Positions 35,488-45,470 are shown, counted from the stretch's first letter. The stretch: 64,000 nt of DNA from Halorientalis marina (GCF_023028345.1 NZ_CP095490.1:62001-126000), one strand, 5' to 3'. Translations and numbers: made by a program. The notes: generated by a model not told the origin, from the sequence alone.

Positions 35488-38400
35488 GTGACCCATAGGG
35501 CGGGCAGACTGCTGGCGGTGTATCTCGTCGGGCTGGTCGGACTGGCGCTGCTGGCGACAAGTACCGGGTTCGTCGGGACCGCGGCGGCGGGCAACACCGC
35601 CCCGGACTGTTCCACGGTGAGCTACAGCACCGACGGCTCAGGAAACTTGGAGGTCAGCACCATCGACGAACTCCAGTGTATCAACGAAAACCACGACGAC
35701 GCGACTAGTCGCTCGGACGCGCTGAGCAAGGACTACAAACTCGTCGCCGACATCGATGCTAGCGGGACGAGCAACTGGGACCCCGACGACGACTCGACGA
35801 CGGAGGGCTTCGACCCCATCGGTGACTCTGGGACGAAGTTCACGGGGACCTTCGACGGAGCAGGCTACGAGGTGTCCGGGCTCACTATCTCGCGTAGTGG
35901 GACGAACTACGTCGGCGCGTTCGGGTACATAGAATCCGGTGCCCTGGTCACTGACGTTACCTTTGCGAGTGCCGACATCACGGGGGGCGACCAGACCGGT
36001 GGCGTCGCCGGCAGGAACGCAGGCGGGGACATCATCGAGACACGGGTGACTGGGTCGGTCAGCGGCGACAGGTACACCGGCGGCGTCGTCGGCCTCTCCG
36101 GCGGCGTCGTCAGACGGTCCGGGTCGACGGCGAGCGTCTCCGGCTCGGGAAATCAGGCTGGCGGACTCGTCGGCGAGAACAGAAATCTGATCGAACAGTC
36201 CTACGCGACAGGCAGCGTCAGTGGATCGTTCGACGTCGGTGGACTCGTCGGCAAGAACGACAACGGCGACAACGTGAAGTCGTCCTTTGCGACCGGCAGC
36301 GTCTCGGGGTCCAGCACCCTCGGTGGACTCGTCGGGAACAACGCTGGGTCCGTCTCCAACTCATACTGGGACGCGGACGTGAACAGCAACGGTCAGGATG
36401 GTGCCAGCACTGGATCGTTCGACGCCACTGGACTCACCACCACGCAGATGCAACGGTTCGCACCGCAGTCGAACATGGGGGACCTTGACTTCGAGACGGT
36501 CTGGATCGTCACCAGTGGCTATCCGCGACTCGCCTGGGAAGGGGCGACGGCGCTCACCGTCGACAGCATTGAGGCCACCAGCCCGACCGTCGGCGAGGAC
36601 GAATCGGGCACCATCACCGTGACCGCAAAGGAGAGCGGCACCGACGCCGGCGAAGGCGTCACCGTCGAAGTCCTCGACGACGATGGCCTCGCTGGCTTCG
36701 CCGCGAGCGATACGAAAGTCACCGACACCAACGGCGAGGTCGAGTTCACCTTCGACGAACCGGACCATGGGAGTTACAGCCCCGAGTTCGCGTGGGCCGA
36801 CGACACGAGCGTCTCTGTCACGCCGACCGTCACCGTTCAGGACGCGCCCGAGGTCACGTCTATCGAGCGGGCGAGCGGCGAATCGAACCCCACCAACGCC
36901 GACAGCGTCGACTTCGACGTGACGTTCTCGGAGAGCGTCAGCGGTGTCGATGACGGTGATTTCACGCTTCACACCACGGACAGCGCGAGTGGCACCGTCC
37001 AGAGCTTCGGACCGACCACGGCCGGTAACTCGATCACTGTCACGGTCGATTCGATTTCGGGCGACGGTGACATCCGGCTCGATCTGGACGACGACGACGG
37101 CATCACCAACGGCAACAGTGTCCCGCTGAGCGGTGAGGGAACCAGTGGCGGGAGTGGTGACGGCTCCTTCACCAGCGGCGAATCGTTCACCGTCGACAAC
37201 ACCAATCCGGGGTTCAGTGCTGGCTCCAGCAACAGCGCGTCGGTCGACGAGGAAAGCACAGCGAGCGATTTCCTCGACGTGGATGCCGGTGACGACGGCC
37301 CACCGGGCTCGGAAGTTTCGACGTACGCCCTGTCCAGCGCCGCCGGCAGCGACGCCGGACCGTTCAGCATCGACAGCAGTTCGGGTCAGCTTTCGCTCGA
37401 CAGCGCACAGGACTTCGAGAACCCGGCCGACGACAACGGCGACGGCGACTACGAACTGGACGTGACGGCCACCGACGACGCGGGCAACACCGCCATCCAG
37501 TCCGTTACCGTTAGTATCACCGACGTGAACGACCCACCGACACTGGATACCAACAGCGGTGTGACCGTCGACGAAGGGTCCAACGCGAACCAGATTCCGA
37601 ACTCGGAGTTAGACGCCAGCGACCAAGATGGGGACTCGATCACCTACACGGTGACCGCTTCTCTCTCGGCGGGTGATCTGTTCATTGACGGGAGTGGCGG
37701 CGGGACTGACGACGGAACGCTGGACGGCGAGTCTCCCATCGCCGCTTCTGACTCGTTCACCCAGGCCAACATCGACAACGGAAACCTGCTCTACAACCAC
37801 GACGGTTCCGAGACCACGAGTGACGATTTCGACTTCGACCTGTCGGACGGCAACGGTGGCTCCGTGACCGGAAAGACGTTCTCGATCACCGTCGACCCCG
37901 TCAACGACGCACCGACGCTGGCGGCGACTGGGACGAACCCGTCCTACACCGAAGACGGGAGTGCGGTCACCCTCTACATGTCGGCGTCGGCGTCCACCGT
38001 CGAGAGCGGGCAGCAACTCACTGACGTCGAGATGACCGTGAGCAACGTGGCAGAACCAGCCCAAGAGACACTCACCATCGACGGCGAAGCGGTGACGCTG
38101 ACCGACGGAAACAGCGGGACGACGGCGGCAAATAGCTTCGGGTACAGTGTCACACTCAGCGGTGGAACCGCGACGGTCACCGTCTCGAAGTCGGCGACGC
38201 CCGGGGAGTACGAGACCCTGATCAATGGTCTCCAGTACGAGCATACGGGCGACGACCCAAGTACGGGGTCCGACCGCGTGGTCAAACTCACGCAGGTCAC
38301 CGACAGCGGCGGCACGGCAAACGGCGGTGAAGATACCACGAACCTCGATATCACCAGTACTGTCTCGCTCTCGGCTGTCAACGACGCGCCGACGCTGTCG

Positions 38401-41400
38401 GTCTCGACCAGCAACCCGACGTTCACTGAGGGCGGGAGTGCAGCCGAACCGTTCTCCTCGGCCAGTACGGATGTCGTCGAGAGCGGCCAGCAGGTCGAGC
38501 GCCTCACACTCACCGTCAACAACGTGGCCGACGGCTCGGCGGAGACGCTAACCCTCGATGGGAGTTCCGTCGCTCTCACCGACGGGAACAGTGTCAACAC
38601 CGCGAATAACGGACTTTCGGCGTCGGTCAGCGCCTCCAGTGGGACGGCGACCGTCACCGTCAGTGGTGGGTTCAGCGAATCGACGGCGAATACGGTCCTC
38701 GACACCCTCGCTTACCGGCACACCGGGGACGATCCCTCGACCAGCAACGACCGGACCATCACGATCACCGAGATCGTTGACGACGGTGGGACATCTAACG
38801 GTGGCAGCGACACGGCGAGTGTCTCGAAGTCTGGCACCGTCTCGCTCACGCCAGTCAACGACGCGCCGACGGCCATCAGCCTCACCAGCACCAGCGTCGC
38901 CCAGTCCAGCGGCACCGACGCGGTGGTCGGGAGCCTCTCTGCCACGGATGTCGACGACAGCAGTCACACGTTCTCGCTGGTCAGCGGGAGCGGTGACGGT
39001 GACAACATCGAGTTCAATATCGACGGCGGTGACCTGCGTGCGAACGACGCGTCAGCGCTCGCCGAAGGGGACTACGACGTTCGCCTCGAAGCCAACGACG
39101 GCAACGGGGGAACATACGAGAAGGCAGTCACTGTCAGTGTGACCGACGACCTCGCGCCCACCATCGCGTCGAGTACGCCGGCCGACGACGCCACTGGGGT
39201 CGCCAGGAGCGACGATATCACGATCACGTTCAGCGAGGACATCGCCTTCGGGTCGGGCACCATCACGCTTCACGAGGACGACGGCGGCTTCAGTGACTGG
39301 GAGACCTTCGACGTGAGCAGCGACACTGGCAGCGGCGACGGGACGGTCTCCATCTCTGGGTCGACGCTCCGGATCGATCCCTCGACTGCACTGGCTGGAG
39401 CCACCACGTACGCCGTCCAAATCGACGCCGGGGCACTCACCGACACGGCCTCGTCGACAAACGACTTCGGCGGCATCGGTGACGACACCACCCTGAGTTT
39501 CACGACGACCGACTCGACAGCGCCGACCGCGAGCGTCGGGTCGGACAGGACCATCGACGAAGGGCAGTCAGTGAGTTTCGATGGGACTGGGTCGACAGAC
39601 AACGTCGGCATCGTCAGCTACGACTGGGACTTCGACGACGGTGACACGGCCAGCGGTGCGACGACGAGTCACACCTTCGACAGTCCAGGTACCTACACCG
39701 TCGAACTGACCGTCACAGACGCCGCAGGCAATACCGACACGGCCACTGTCGAAGTCACCGTCGAATCGACTGGCGGCGGAAGCTCCTCACTGACCGCCGA
39801 CGCCGGCAGCAGCCGCACCGTCACGGCCGGTGAGAAAGTTACCTTCGACGGCAGCGACTCGACGAGCGACAGCGGAATCACCAGCTACGAGTGGGACTTC
39901 GGTGACGGCGAGAGCGCGACCGGCGAGACGGTCACGCACACCTTCGAGGACGCGGCAACAGTACTGGTCGAACTTACTGTCTCGGATGGGTCGACAACTG
40001 ACACCGACACCATCAGTGTAACCGTCGAGCGGGCGAGTGAGGACGAACAGAGTGACGACAGCAGCGAGAGCGGCGGAAGTAGCGGAAGTGACGGCGGTGG
40101 CAGTGCCGGAAGCAGTGGCAGTTCCGGAAGCGGTGGCAGTGGTAATGAGAGCAGTGGCCCCACCGAGACTGGTGGCGACCAGCCCACTGCCGACGATTCC
40201 AGCGGCGGGACTGGGACCGTCGTCAGCGGCACTCGCTCGGAGGATGGCAGCGTCACTTTCACCGTCAGTGCTTCCGACGACGACGGTCCGATCAAGCTCG
40301 ACCTCAGCGGGACTGACGCCGACAGTTCCGACACACCTGCCGATTCCAGTGGCAACGAGACAGACGAGCCAAACCAGACGAACGAGTCCGAGACCGACGC
40401 CAGCGGGGCCGAGGGCCAGGACGAGAGTGACGGCAGCGACGACAGTGAAGGCGAGGGTGAGGGTGAGAACGCAGTCTCCGTCGACAGCCTGTCGATCACC
40501 CCGAGCGAGAGCGGATCCCGGGAGTTCGATATCTCGGTGCGCGAGTGGGAAGCCAACACCGACACCAGCGAGCGCGGGAGCGAGACCGACGACACAGGGA
40601 CCGACACGACGGCTCCCGACAATCAGGGAGCGACCGACAGCGTCCGTAACCGCACGGACCCACGGACGTTCCTGGTCGAGACCGGCTCGTCGCCGATTGG
40701 CTACGTCGAAGTGACCCACACCAACCCCGACACCGACATCGACAGCGTCACGTTCCGCTTCCGAATCCGGAAAGCCGCGCTGAACGAGACTGGTGTCGAC
40801 CCGAGTGGTGTGGCGCTCTATCGCGACGAATCCGACGGGTGGACTCGCCTCCCGACCGACGAAGTCGGTGCGAACGCCACCCACTACGTCTTCGAGGGAA
40901 CATCGCCCGGGCTGTCGCTGTTCACCATCGCCTCGACGCAGCCAGCGTTCGAGGTCGTGCGTGCCAGCAGCCAGTCGGAAACCCGCGACGTTTCCGAGCC
41001 GGTCACTGTCGACGCGACGGTCCGCAATCTCGGCGGGGCGGCTGGGACCTACACTGCCGAGTTGCGAGCCAACGGAACAGTCGTCGCTACCAGCGATGTC
41101 GACCTCGCCTCGAACTCGACGCGGACCGTGTCACTCTCGTTCACGCCAGCCGACTCCAGGGAGTACACGCTGACAGTCGGCACTGTGTCTGCCGGGACGG
41201 TCTCGGTCCAGTCGGACGAGACGCTGACTGAGTCGACACCAGCAGACCAGGAGACCACACAACAGACCACCGCGGCCACAGACAAACCAAGCCAGACAGC
41301 AGGTGACACCGAAGCCACGGAGACGACCGACGCGAGTGGCCCCGGCTTCGGCGTCCCTGCGGCGTTCGGTGCGTTCTTGATGATGGTCGTCTTGCGTCGG

Positions 41401-41412
41401 CGGCGGTCGTAA
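35488..41412 (+). CDS. Giant multidomain surface adhesin with PGF-CTERM anchor
   Basis: About 1974 residues, very acidic. In order: a Sec signal peptide (LLAVYLVGLVGLALLATSTGF), a GLUG repeat region (about 170-300, GGLVG units), Ig-like segments, a cadherin-like domain (about 570-690) and a CSPG/VCBS-like repeat ending DPVNDAPTL. Two tandem repeats of about 160 residues follow (about 805-1130). Then come an SbsA-type Ig domain (about 1220-1340), two PKD domains (about 1345-1515) and a long Ser/Gly/Glu linker. A PGF-pre-PGF domain, a CARDB-like domain, a Thr-rich stalk and PGFGVPAAFGAFLMMVVLRRRRS close the protein. The last part is a PGF-CTERM signal for archaeosortase A. It should be exported, lipid-anchored and involved in adhesion. 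GTG at 35467 is an alternative start. Confidence 0.88.
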   Translation: MTHRAGRLLAVYLVGLVGLALLATSTGFVGTAAAGNTAPDCSTVSYSTDGSGNLEVSTIDELQCINENHDDATSRSDALSKDYKLVADIDASGTSNWDPDDDSTTEGFDPIGDSGTKFTGTFDGAGYEVSGLTISRSGTNYVGAFGYIESGALVTDVTFASADITGGDQTGGVAGRNAGGDIIETRVTGSVSGDRYTGGVVGLSGGVVRRSGSTASVSGSGNQAGGLVGENRNLIEQSYATGSVSGSFDVGGLVGKNDNGDNVKSSFATGSVSGSSTLGGLVGNNAGSVSNSYWDADVNSNGQDGASTGSFDATGLTTTQMQRFAPQSNMGDLDFETVWIVTSGYPRLAWEGATALTVDSIEATSPTVGEDESGTITVTAKESGTDAGEGVTVEVLDDDGLAGFAASDTKVTDTNGEVEFTFDEPDHGSYSPEFAWADDTSVSVTPTVTVQDAPEVTSIERASGESNPTNADSVDFDVTFSESVSGVDDGDFTLHTTDSASGTVQSFGPTTAGNSITVTVDSISGDGDIRLDLDDDDGITNGNSVPLSGEGTSGGSGDGSFTSGESFTVDNTNPGFSAGSSNSASVDEESTASDFLDVDAGDDGPPGSEVSTYALSSAAGSDAGPFSIDSSSGQLSLDSAQDFENPADDNGDGDYELDVTATDDAGNTAIQSVTVSITDVNDPPTLDTNSGVTVDEGSNANQIPNSELDASDQDGDSITYTVTASLSAGDLFIDGSGGGTDDGTLDGESPIAASDSFTQANIDNGNLLYNHDGSETTSDDFDFDLSDGNGGSVTGKTFSITVDPVNDAPTLAATGTNPSYTEDGSAVTLYMSASASTVESGQQLTDVEMTVSNVAEPAQETLTIDGEAVTLTDGNSGTTAANSFGYSVTLSGGTATVTVSKSATPGEYETLINGLQYEHTGDDPSTGSDRVVKLTQVTDSGGTANGGEDTTNLDITSTVSLSAVNDAPTLSVSTSNPTFTEGGSAAEPFSSASTDVVESGQQVERLTLTVNNVADGSAETLTLDGSSVALTDGNSVNTANNGLSASVSASSGTATVTVSGGFSESTANTVLDTLAYRHTGDDPSTSNDRTITITEIVDDGGTSNGGSDTASVSKSGTVSLTPVNDAPTAISLTSTSVAQSSGTDAVVGSLSATDVDDSSHTFSLVSGSGDGDNIEFNIDGGDLRANDASALAEGDYDVRLEANDGNGGTYEKAVTVSVTDDLAPTIASSTPADDATGVARSDDITITFSEDIAFGSGTITLHEDDGGFSDWETFDVSSDTGSGDGTVSISGSTLRIDPSTALAGATTYAVQIDAGALTDTASSTNDFGGIGDDTTLSFTTTDSTAPTASVGSDRTIDEGQSVSFDGTGSTDNVGIVSYDWDFDDGDTASGATTSHTFDSPGTYTVELTVTDAAGNTDTATVEVTVESTGGGSSSLTADAGSSRTVTAGEKVTFDGSDSTSDSGITSYEWDFGDGESATGETVTHTFEDAATVLVELTVSDGSTTDTDTISVTVERASEDEQSDDSSESGGSSGSDGGGSAGSSGSSGSGGSGNESSGPTETGGDQPTADDSSGGTGTVVSGTRSEDGSVTFTVSASDDDGPIKLDLSGTDADSSDTPADSSGNETDEPNQTNESETDASGAEGQDESDGSDDSEGEGEGENAVSVDSLSITPSESGSREFDISVREWEANTDTSERGSETDDTGTDTTAPDNQGATDSVRNRTDPRTFLVETGSSPIGYVEVTHTNPDTDIDSVTFRFRIRKAALNETGVDPSGVALYRDESDGWTRLPTDEVGANATHYVFEGTSPGLSLFTIASTQPAFEVVRASSQSETRDVSEPVTVDATVRNLGGAAGTYTAELRANGTVVATSDVDLASNSTRTVSLSFTPADSREYTLTVGTVSAGTVSVQSDETLTESTPADQETTQQTTAATDKPSQTAGDTEATETTDASGPGFGVPAAFGAFLMMVVLRRRRS

Positions 41413-41475
41413 CTCGGGCCTACCCAGGAAGACCTGCTCGGACCAGGGCTTCTGGCGACCGGCCGAGGAGGTAGG

Positions 41476-41622
41476 ATCGACGCGGCGACACGCCGGACGC
41501 TCGCCACAGACGACCCGTGACAGTCACGACGGGCACAGACGGGGAGGCCGACATCGTCACTAATCTGGAGCGGTGTGGGCTGTCTTCGGTCCGGTCAATG
41601 TCACTGGACCCCGAGGGGCAAT
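41476..41622 (+). pseudogene. Fragment of a Bat-type GAF region
   Basis: This intergenic stretch is homologous to about 34170-34315 in the Bat-type gene: both contain ATCGACGCGGCGACACG, GAGCGGTGTGGGCTG or GAGCAGTGTGGGCTG, and CGGTCCGGTC. The reading frame is broken and the fragment stops just before the transposase region. It is the remnant of a second bat-like gene or of a local duplication. Confidence 0.75.
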
Positions 41623-41700
41623 TGTGTAGCAATAACGTCACATCTCCAGTCTGTATCACCAGAAACGGATTCTTGAGCGTGGTGAGTCCAGTGTCTCGTA

Positions 41701-43383
41701 GTGCCACCAACTCGTGACTCTCGACGCGCTGTCTATCGACGAGTTGCACAGCGCCCCCATATCGACTGGCCAGTGTACGATTCGACACCGGTGTACGACC
41801 GTCGCTCACTCGCCGGATTGGAATCAGATGTCCGGACTGTCTCGGAAATGTGGTTCTCACACGATGCCCACGACTCGGTGACCCAGTTCGTCTGTTCGCT
41901 CCCGCTAGCCTATGTCAGATTCGATGCGCATGATCGCTACGCAGACTCGACCAGCCATCAGATGGATGTGCTCTTTCGGCTATTCGTGCTGAGAGAATGC
42001 CACGGGTGGGATCACGAAACAGCGCTCGTTGAGTTCCTGGATCAGCACCTTCATCTCTGCGAGCAGTTGGGCATGGAGACGGTCCCAGATCAGTCGACAC
42101 TGTGGCGCAGTTGGCGCAAACGTTTCACTGCGGATCTTCGTGAGACTGTCGAGACGGCTGCACGGACGATTCTGATCAAGGCACAGAACGCAGGTGTTGC
42201 GGTTCCGCGTGACCCAGAACGGAAGCTCCGACATCAGACTACTGAGTCTGAGAACGAGAGCGCCCCTGATGACAAAACGATCCTAAAGCACGCAGAGCGA
42301 ATCACTAATCACGTCACCCGCGTTGTCTTCCCAGCGTTCTCACTGGATCGTGGAGATGGGTGTGAGATTCACGAAAATGCGTACTGGGACCTCCAGACAC
42401 ACCTCGGCTTACGCGAGAACCTCGCTGCGAACGAGGGCGCTCGCAGTTTTATTCACGAATCAACACGTGACCGAACACCACTAGGACATGCCCATCGGGA
42501 CCATATTCGCAATCTCTCTGTCAAACAGGTTCGAGAGATGTACCGGCAGGCAGTGAGGCGTCTGTTGGACGAGGTCGCAGAGACGGGGGAGTTCTTCCGA
42601 GCAGGTATCGTTGCCATTGATATTACAGAGGCCGACCCGTTCACCGGTGATCGAACGGGTCACGAAGACGAGATCATCGGGACCAAAGAGAGTTCTGACG
42701 AGTACGCCTACCAGTGGGCGACGATCCAGTTCGTTGGTAACGCTGTCCCGATTGTCCTCGATGCACGACCGGTGCAGAAAGGCGAGACGCGAAAAGAAAT
42801 CGTCGAGGACCTGCTGGAGTCAGCCGAGGATCTCGTCCACGTCGACGAAGTGCTGATGGACCGTGAGTTCGACAGCCAGCACGTCCTCGAAGCTGTCGAC
42901 AATCGTGGGTTGACATATGTCGTCCCGAAGCGGATGCAGACCAGCGAGAGAGCCCAGGCAAAGCGACTCTGTCGGTGGGATAGGGAACACTACGTCACTG
43001 ATCGGAAACTCCACCTCGGGAGCAACGAGTGGCACGAAACCACGCTGATCTACCAGCGCAAAGACGACTCAGACCACACTGATCACCGGCAATACGCCGT
43101 ATTCATGACGAACGGCTATCCTGCGGGGGTGATCTCCCAGTACAACGCTCGCTGGGAAATCGAGAGTGGCTACAAGTCGATCAAGCGCTTCATGGCCGCC
43201 ACGACCTCCAAGGATTTCGGGCTACGGTTCTTCTACTTCGCGTTCGCGTGTCTGTTGTACTCGATCTGGCGAGCGGTCGATCTGCTTGTCCAGGTCGAGT
43301 TGACTGGTGGGTATGAGAAGTCGCCAATGGTGACGGCAGATAACACGCTGACACTGCTGAAGAAAGAAACTGGAATCGGATAG
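41701..43383 (+). CDS. IS4-superfamily DDE transposase, copy 2
   Basis: A 560-residue transposase starting with GTG, homologous throughout to 30698-32374 but clearly diverged, so the two are not recent copies. Catalytic residues are Asp in GIVAIDITEADPFTGD, Asp in EVLMDREFDSQHVLEAV and Glu in ARWEIESGYKSIK. The putative right-end motif lies at 43558-43575. The remaining gap to 43698 shows nothing else. Confidence 0.85.
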   Translation: MPPTRDSRRAVYRRVAQRPHIDWPVYDSTPVYDRRSLAGLESDVRTVSEMWFSHDAHDSVTQFVCSLPLAYVRFDAHDRYADSTSHQMDVLFRLFVLRECHGWDHETALVEFLDQHLHLCEQLGMETVPDQSTLWRSWRKRFTADLRETVETAARTILIKAQNAGVAVPRDPERKLRHQTTESENESAPDDKTILKHAERITNHVTRVVFPAFSLDRGDGCEIHENAYWDLQTHLGLRENLAANEGARSFIHESTRDRTPLGHAHRDHIRNLSVKQVREMYRQAVRRLLDEVAETGEFFRAGIVAIDITEADPFTGDRTGHEDEIIGTKESSDEYAYQWATIQFVGNAVPIVLDARPVQKGETRKEIVEDLLESAEDLVHVDEVLMDREFDSQHVLEAVDNRGLTYVVPKRMQTSERAQAKRLCRWDREHYVTDRKLHLGSNEWHETTLIYQRKDDSDHTDHRQYAVFMTNGYPAGVISQYNARWEIESGYKSIKRFMAATTSKDFGLRFFYFAFACLLYSIWRAVDLLVQVELTGGYEKSPMVTADNTLTLLKKETGIG

Positions 43384-43698
43384 CTGACTTCGTAACCCGA
43401 CCGAACGCCGCGGTTCTGAGTGACAACTTTGGTAGCAGATACAGAAACTCGCAGAACTAGTATAGAGACCAACAAGAAGTGGTGCGTGAGCGGTTATTCG
43501 AAGCAGTTCAGACTCGTTGACCCGTCTGAATATCTGCATTACAGCCCCTCTATAGCCGGTGTAGTCTCATCTTCCCAGGTCAGAGAATCAGTATAGCAAT
43601 ATATGGTTTATTGGAAGTTTATGAAATGCTAAAACGTGGATATTCGGGGATAGACTCTCTGTAACGCGCAATTAGCGTTTTGAGAGTGCCGATTGCCT

Positions 43699-43730
43699 GT
43701 ACGTACTCTTAGTGCGATAAGAGTACGTAC
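43699..43730. repeat. 13-bp inverted repeat with 6-bp spacer (dif-like site)
   Basis: GTACGTACTCTTA at 43699-43711, a 6-bp centre GTGCGA, and TAAGAGTACGTAC at 43718-43730. Perfect arms with a 6-bp centre directly upstream of a tyrosine recombinase gene look like a Xer/Cre-type crossover site. An operator for the recombinase gene is the alternative. Confidence 0.6.
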
Positions 43731-43768
43731 TTTCAAGCAGGTGGCCGCTGTCTACCAAAGCGAATCCC

Positions 43769-43843
43769 ATGACTCCACCCGACATCCCAGGTATTCCCGC
43801 CCAGATAGACCTCGAAACACGGTTCCACGGAGGCGGTGAGTGA
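43769..43843 (+). CDS. Small ORF before the recombinase
   Basis: A 24-residue open frame, MTPPDIPGIPAQIDLETRFH and GGGE, whose stop is 1 bp before the recombinase ATG. It may be a leader peptide that couples translation. Too short to judge from sequence alone. Confidence 0.35.
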   Translation: MTPPDIPGIPAQIDLETRFHGGGE

Positions 43844-43844
43844 G

Positions 43845-45086
43845 ATGAGTTCTTCTGGCAACGGCCAGGGCCACACGGACGGCCAGGATGATCGGCCGGT
43901 CGAGGTCGCGGACGTCGTCGAGGATTACCTCACCGACAAGGGCAAAGGAGCGGAAGGAAAGAGTGGGACGTACCGCCGAGATGCAAAACGCGAACTCGAC
44001 CGCTTTCTCACTTTCCTCGAAGATGAGCGCCCGCGTTCGCCCACGACATTCGAGGAGCTGACCATCCGAGATATCCGCCAATACGCTCGCCATATCGCGA
44101 CACAGGATTGGACTAAAAGCACGAAGCAGAACTATTACGCCCACATTTCGGCGTTCTGCGGATGGGCAGTACGCGAGGGATATCTCGACGAGAATCCGGC
44201 GTTAAAATCACGGGCGAAAGAGCCACTTCCAGAAGACGACGGACGGAAGACCGAGCGCCAACAGGCGTGGTCACCCGAGCAGCGAACGGCACTCCTGGAG
44301 TACGTCGACGAACAGGCACACGAAGCCATCGACGAAGTAGGTGAGAACCGCTACGAGGCGATCAAAGCGTGTCGCGACCGAGCGCTCGTCTATCTCCTGT
44401 GCTTCTCGGGTGTTCGCGGCGCGGAAGTCCTGGCTGATGTCGCCGACGCCCGGCGCGGTCGCGACGGTCTCCGGTGGTCGGACGTCTCCCTCAATGACAA
44501 CACAATCACCGTCCTCGGGAAAAAGGGCGAATGGAGCGATAGGGCTGTCCCACCGTCTGCGATCCCGTCACTCGAACGCCTCCGGTCAGTACTGAACCCA
44601 TCGAGTGACGACTGGCCCGTGTTCACGACGCTGTCGTATCCCACCCTCGTCAAGACGTTCAAAGACGAACTCGTTGAGCGGGACTATACGCGCAAAGAGG
44701 CTGAGAGTCTGCATCGCGAGCGGGTGAACGATGGGGACGTCTCGATGATCGAACTCTGTGTCGAGTACGATGTCGACCCTCCGGCGTTGACGACCCACAG
44801 CGCACGGCGGATTTTGCAGCGACTCACAGAGGAAGCAGACATCGAGTTGGATGACGACAAACACGGCTATCTTGCCCCGCACGGCGCTCGTCGGGGAGCC
44901 GGCGAAGTCATGGTTCGGGAATTCGGTTATACGGAGGCTGCACGACACCTAGATAACTCCGAGGAGGTGGTTCGCGAGCACTACTCACATATCGAGGCGA
45001 GTGAACGCGCTCAGATGGCTGAGACGGCGTTTCAGAATCAGCGACCTAGCCAGAAAGATGTGCCCGACCAGGACTCCGACGGGTAG
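43845..45086 (+). CDS. Tyrosine recombinase (XerC/D-like integrase)
   Basis: A 413-residue phage-integrase family protein. A SAM-like N-terminal domain (about 20-130; YAHISAFCGWAVREGYLDENP) precedes the catalytic domain. Catalytic residues visible are Arg in CFSGVRGAEVL, Lys in VLGKKGEWSDR, His-x2-Arg in APHGARRGAGEVM, and a final HLDNSEEVVREHYSHI with the nucleophilic Tyr. It resolves plasmid multimers or integrates the element. The inverted repeat at 43699 may be its target. Confidence 0.85.
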   Translation: MSSSGNGQGHTDGQDDRPVEVADVVEDYLTDKGKGAEGKSGTYRRDAKRELDRFLTFLEDERPRSPTTFEELTIRDIRQYARHIATQDWTKSTKQNYYAHISAFCGWAVREGYLDENPALKSRAKEPLPEDDGRKTERQQAWSPEQRTALLEYVDEQAHEAIDEVGENRYEAIKACRDRALVYLLCFSGVRGAEVLADVADARRGRDGLRWSDVSLNDNTITVLGKKGEWSDRAVPPSAIPSLERLRSVLNPSSDDWPVFTTLSYPTLVKTFKDELVERDYTRKEAESLHRERVNDGDVSMIELCVEYDVDPPALTTHSARRILQRLTEEADIELDDDKHGYLAPHGARRGAGEVMVREFGYTEAARHLDNSEEVVREHYSHIEASERAQMAETAFQNQRPSQKDVPDQDSDG

Positions 45087-45164
45087 CACTCATCGATCCA
45101 CTGTGCCCCAGTCGGTAGCGATCTTAATGTCTGTCATAGTAGTGCTAACATGTTGAATGTTCAA

Positions 45165-45455
45165 AATGTAGTTACCGTGAATAATGGAAATAGTGTAACA
45201 AATAGTACTAACAGCAATAGCCTTTTTAACGGTAATATCGCTAATAACGGTACTACTGACAATAGTAGTGATAATGATAATACCGCATATACTGTTAAAA
45301 TCGGTATTACCGTTATCATTGTCGCATCAGAATAGGCCCTACATAGGTTAAAATGCCGAATTGGAGAAATAGAAGCAGATCAATAATAGCATTATTAACG
45401 GTAGTACCGTTCTGAACGGTAATCGTCTGACGAACAATTATAACGGTATGAATTC
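45165..45455. repeat. AT-rich iteron region, likely partition site 2
   Basis: Many copies of AACGGTA and its complement TACCGTT: for example at about 45223, 45244, 45310, 45396 (AACGGTAGTACCGTT, a palindrome), 45413 and 45441. The surrounding DNA is far more AT-rich than the genes. Its place right before parA copy 2 suggests a centromere and operator. An apparent Asn/Ser/Thr-rich reading frame here is an artefact of the repeats. Confidence 0.65.
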
Positions 45456-45470
45456 AATTTGAGGGTAGTT

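Noticed and set aside
36361..40884. Several long antisense open frames under the adhesin gene
   Set aside because: GC-rich haloarchaeal codon use leaves the opposite strand open. The plus-strand protein has clear domains along its entire length.
33217..41639. Identical TGTGTAGCAATAAC at 33217 and 41626, considered as an IS end
   Set aside because: A 14-bp match is expected by chance in a window of this size and the flanks do not agree.
45150..45335. Open frame of 61 codons rich in Asn, Ser and Thr
   Set aside because: It lies across the AACGGTA iterons, has a composition foreign to haloarchaeal proteins, and is explained by the repeats.
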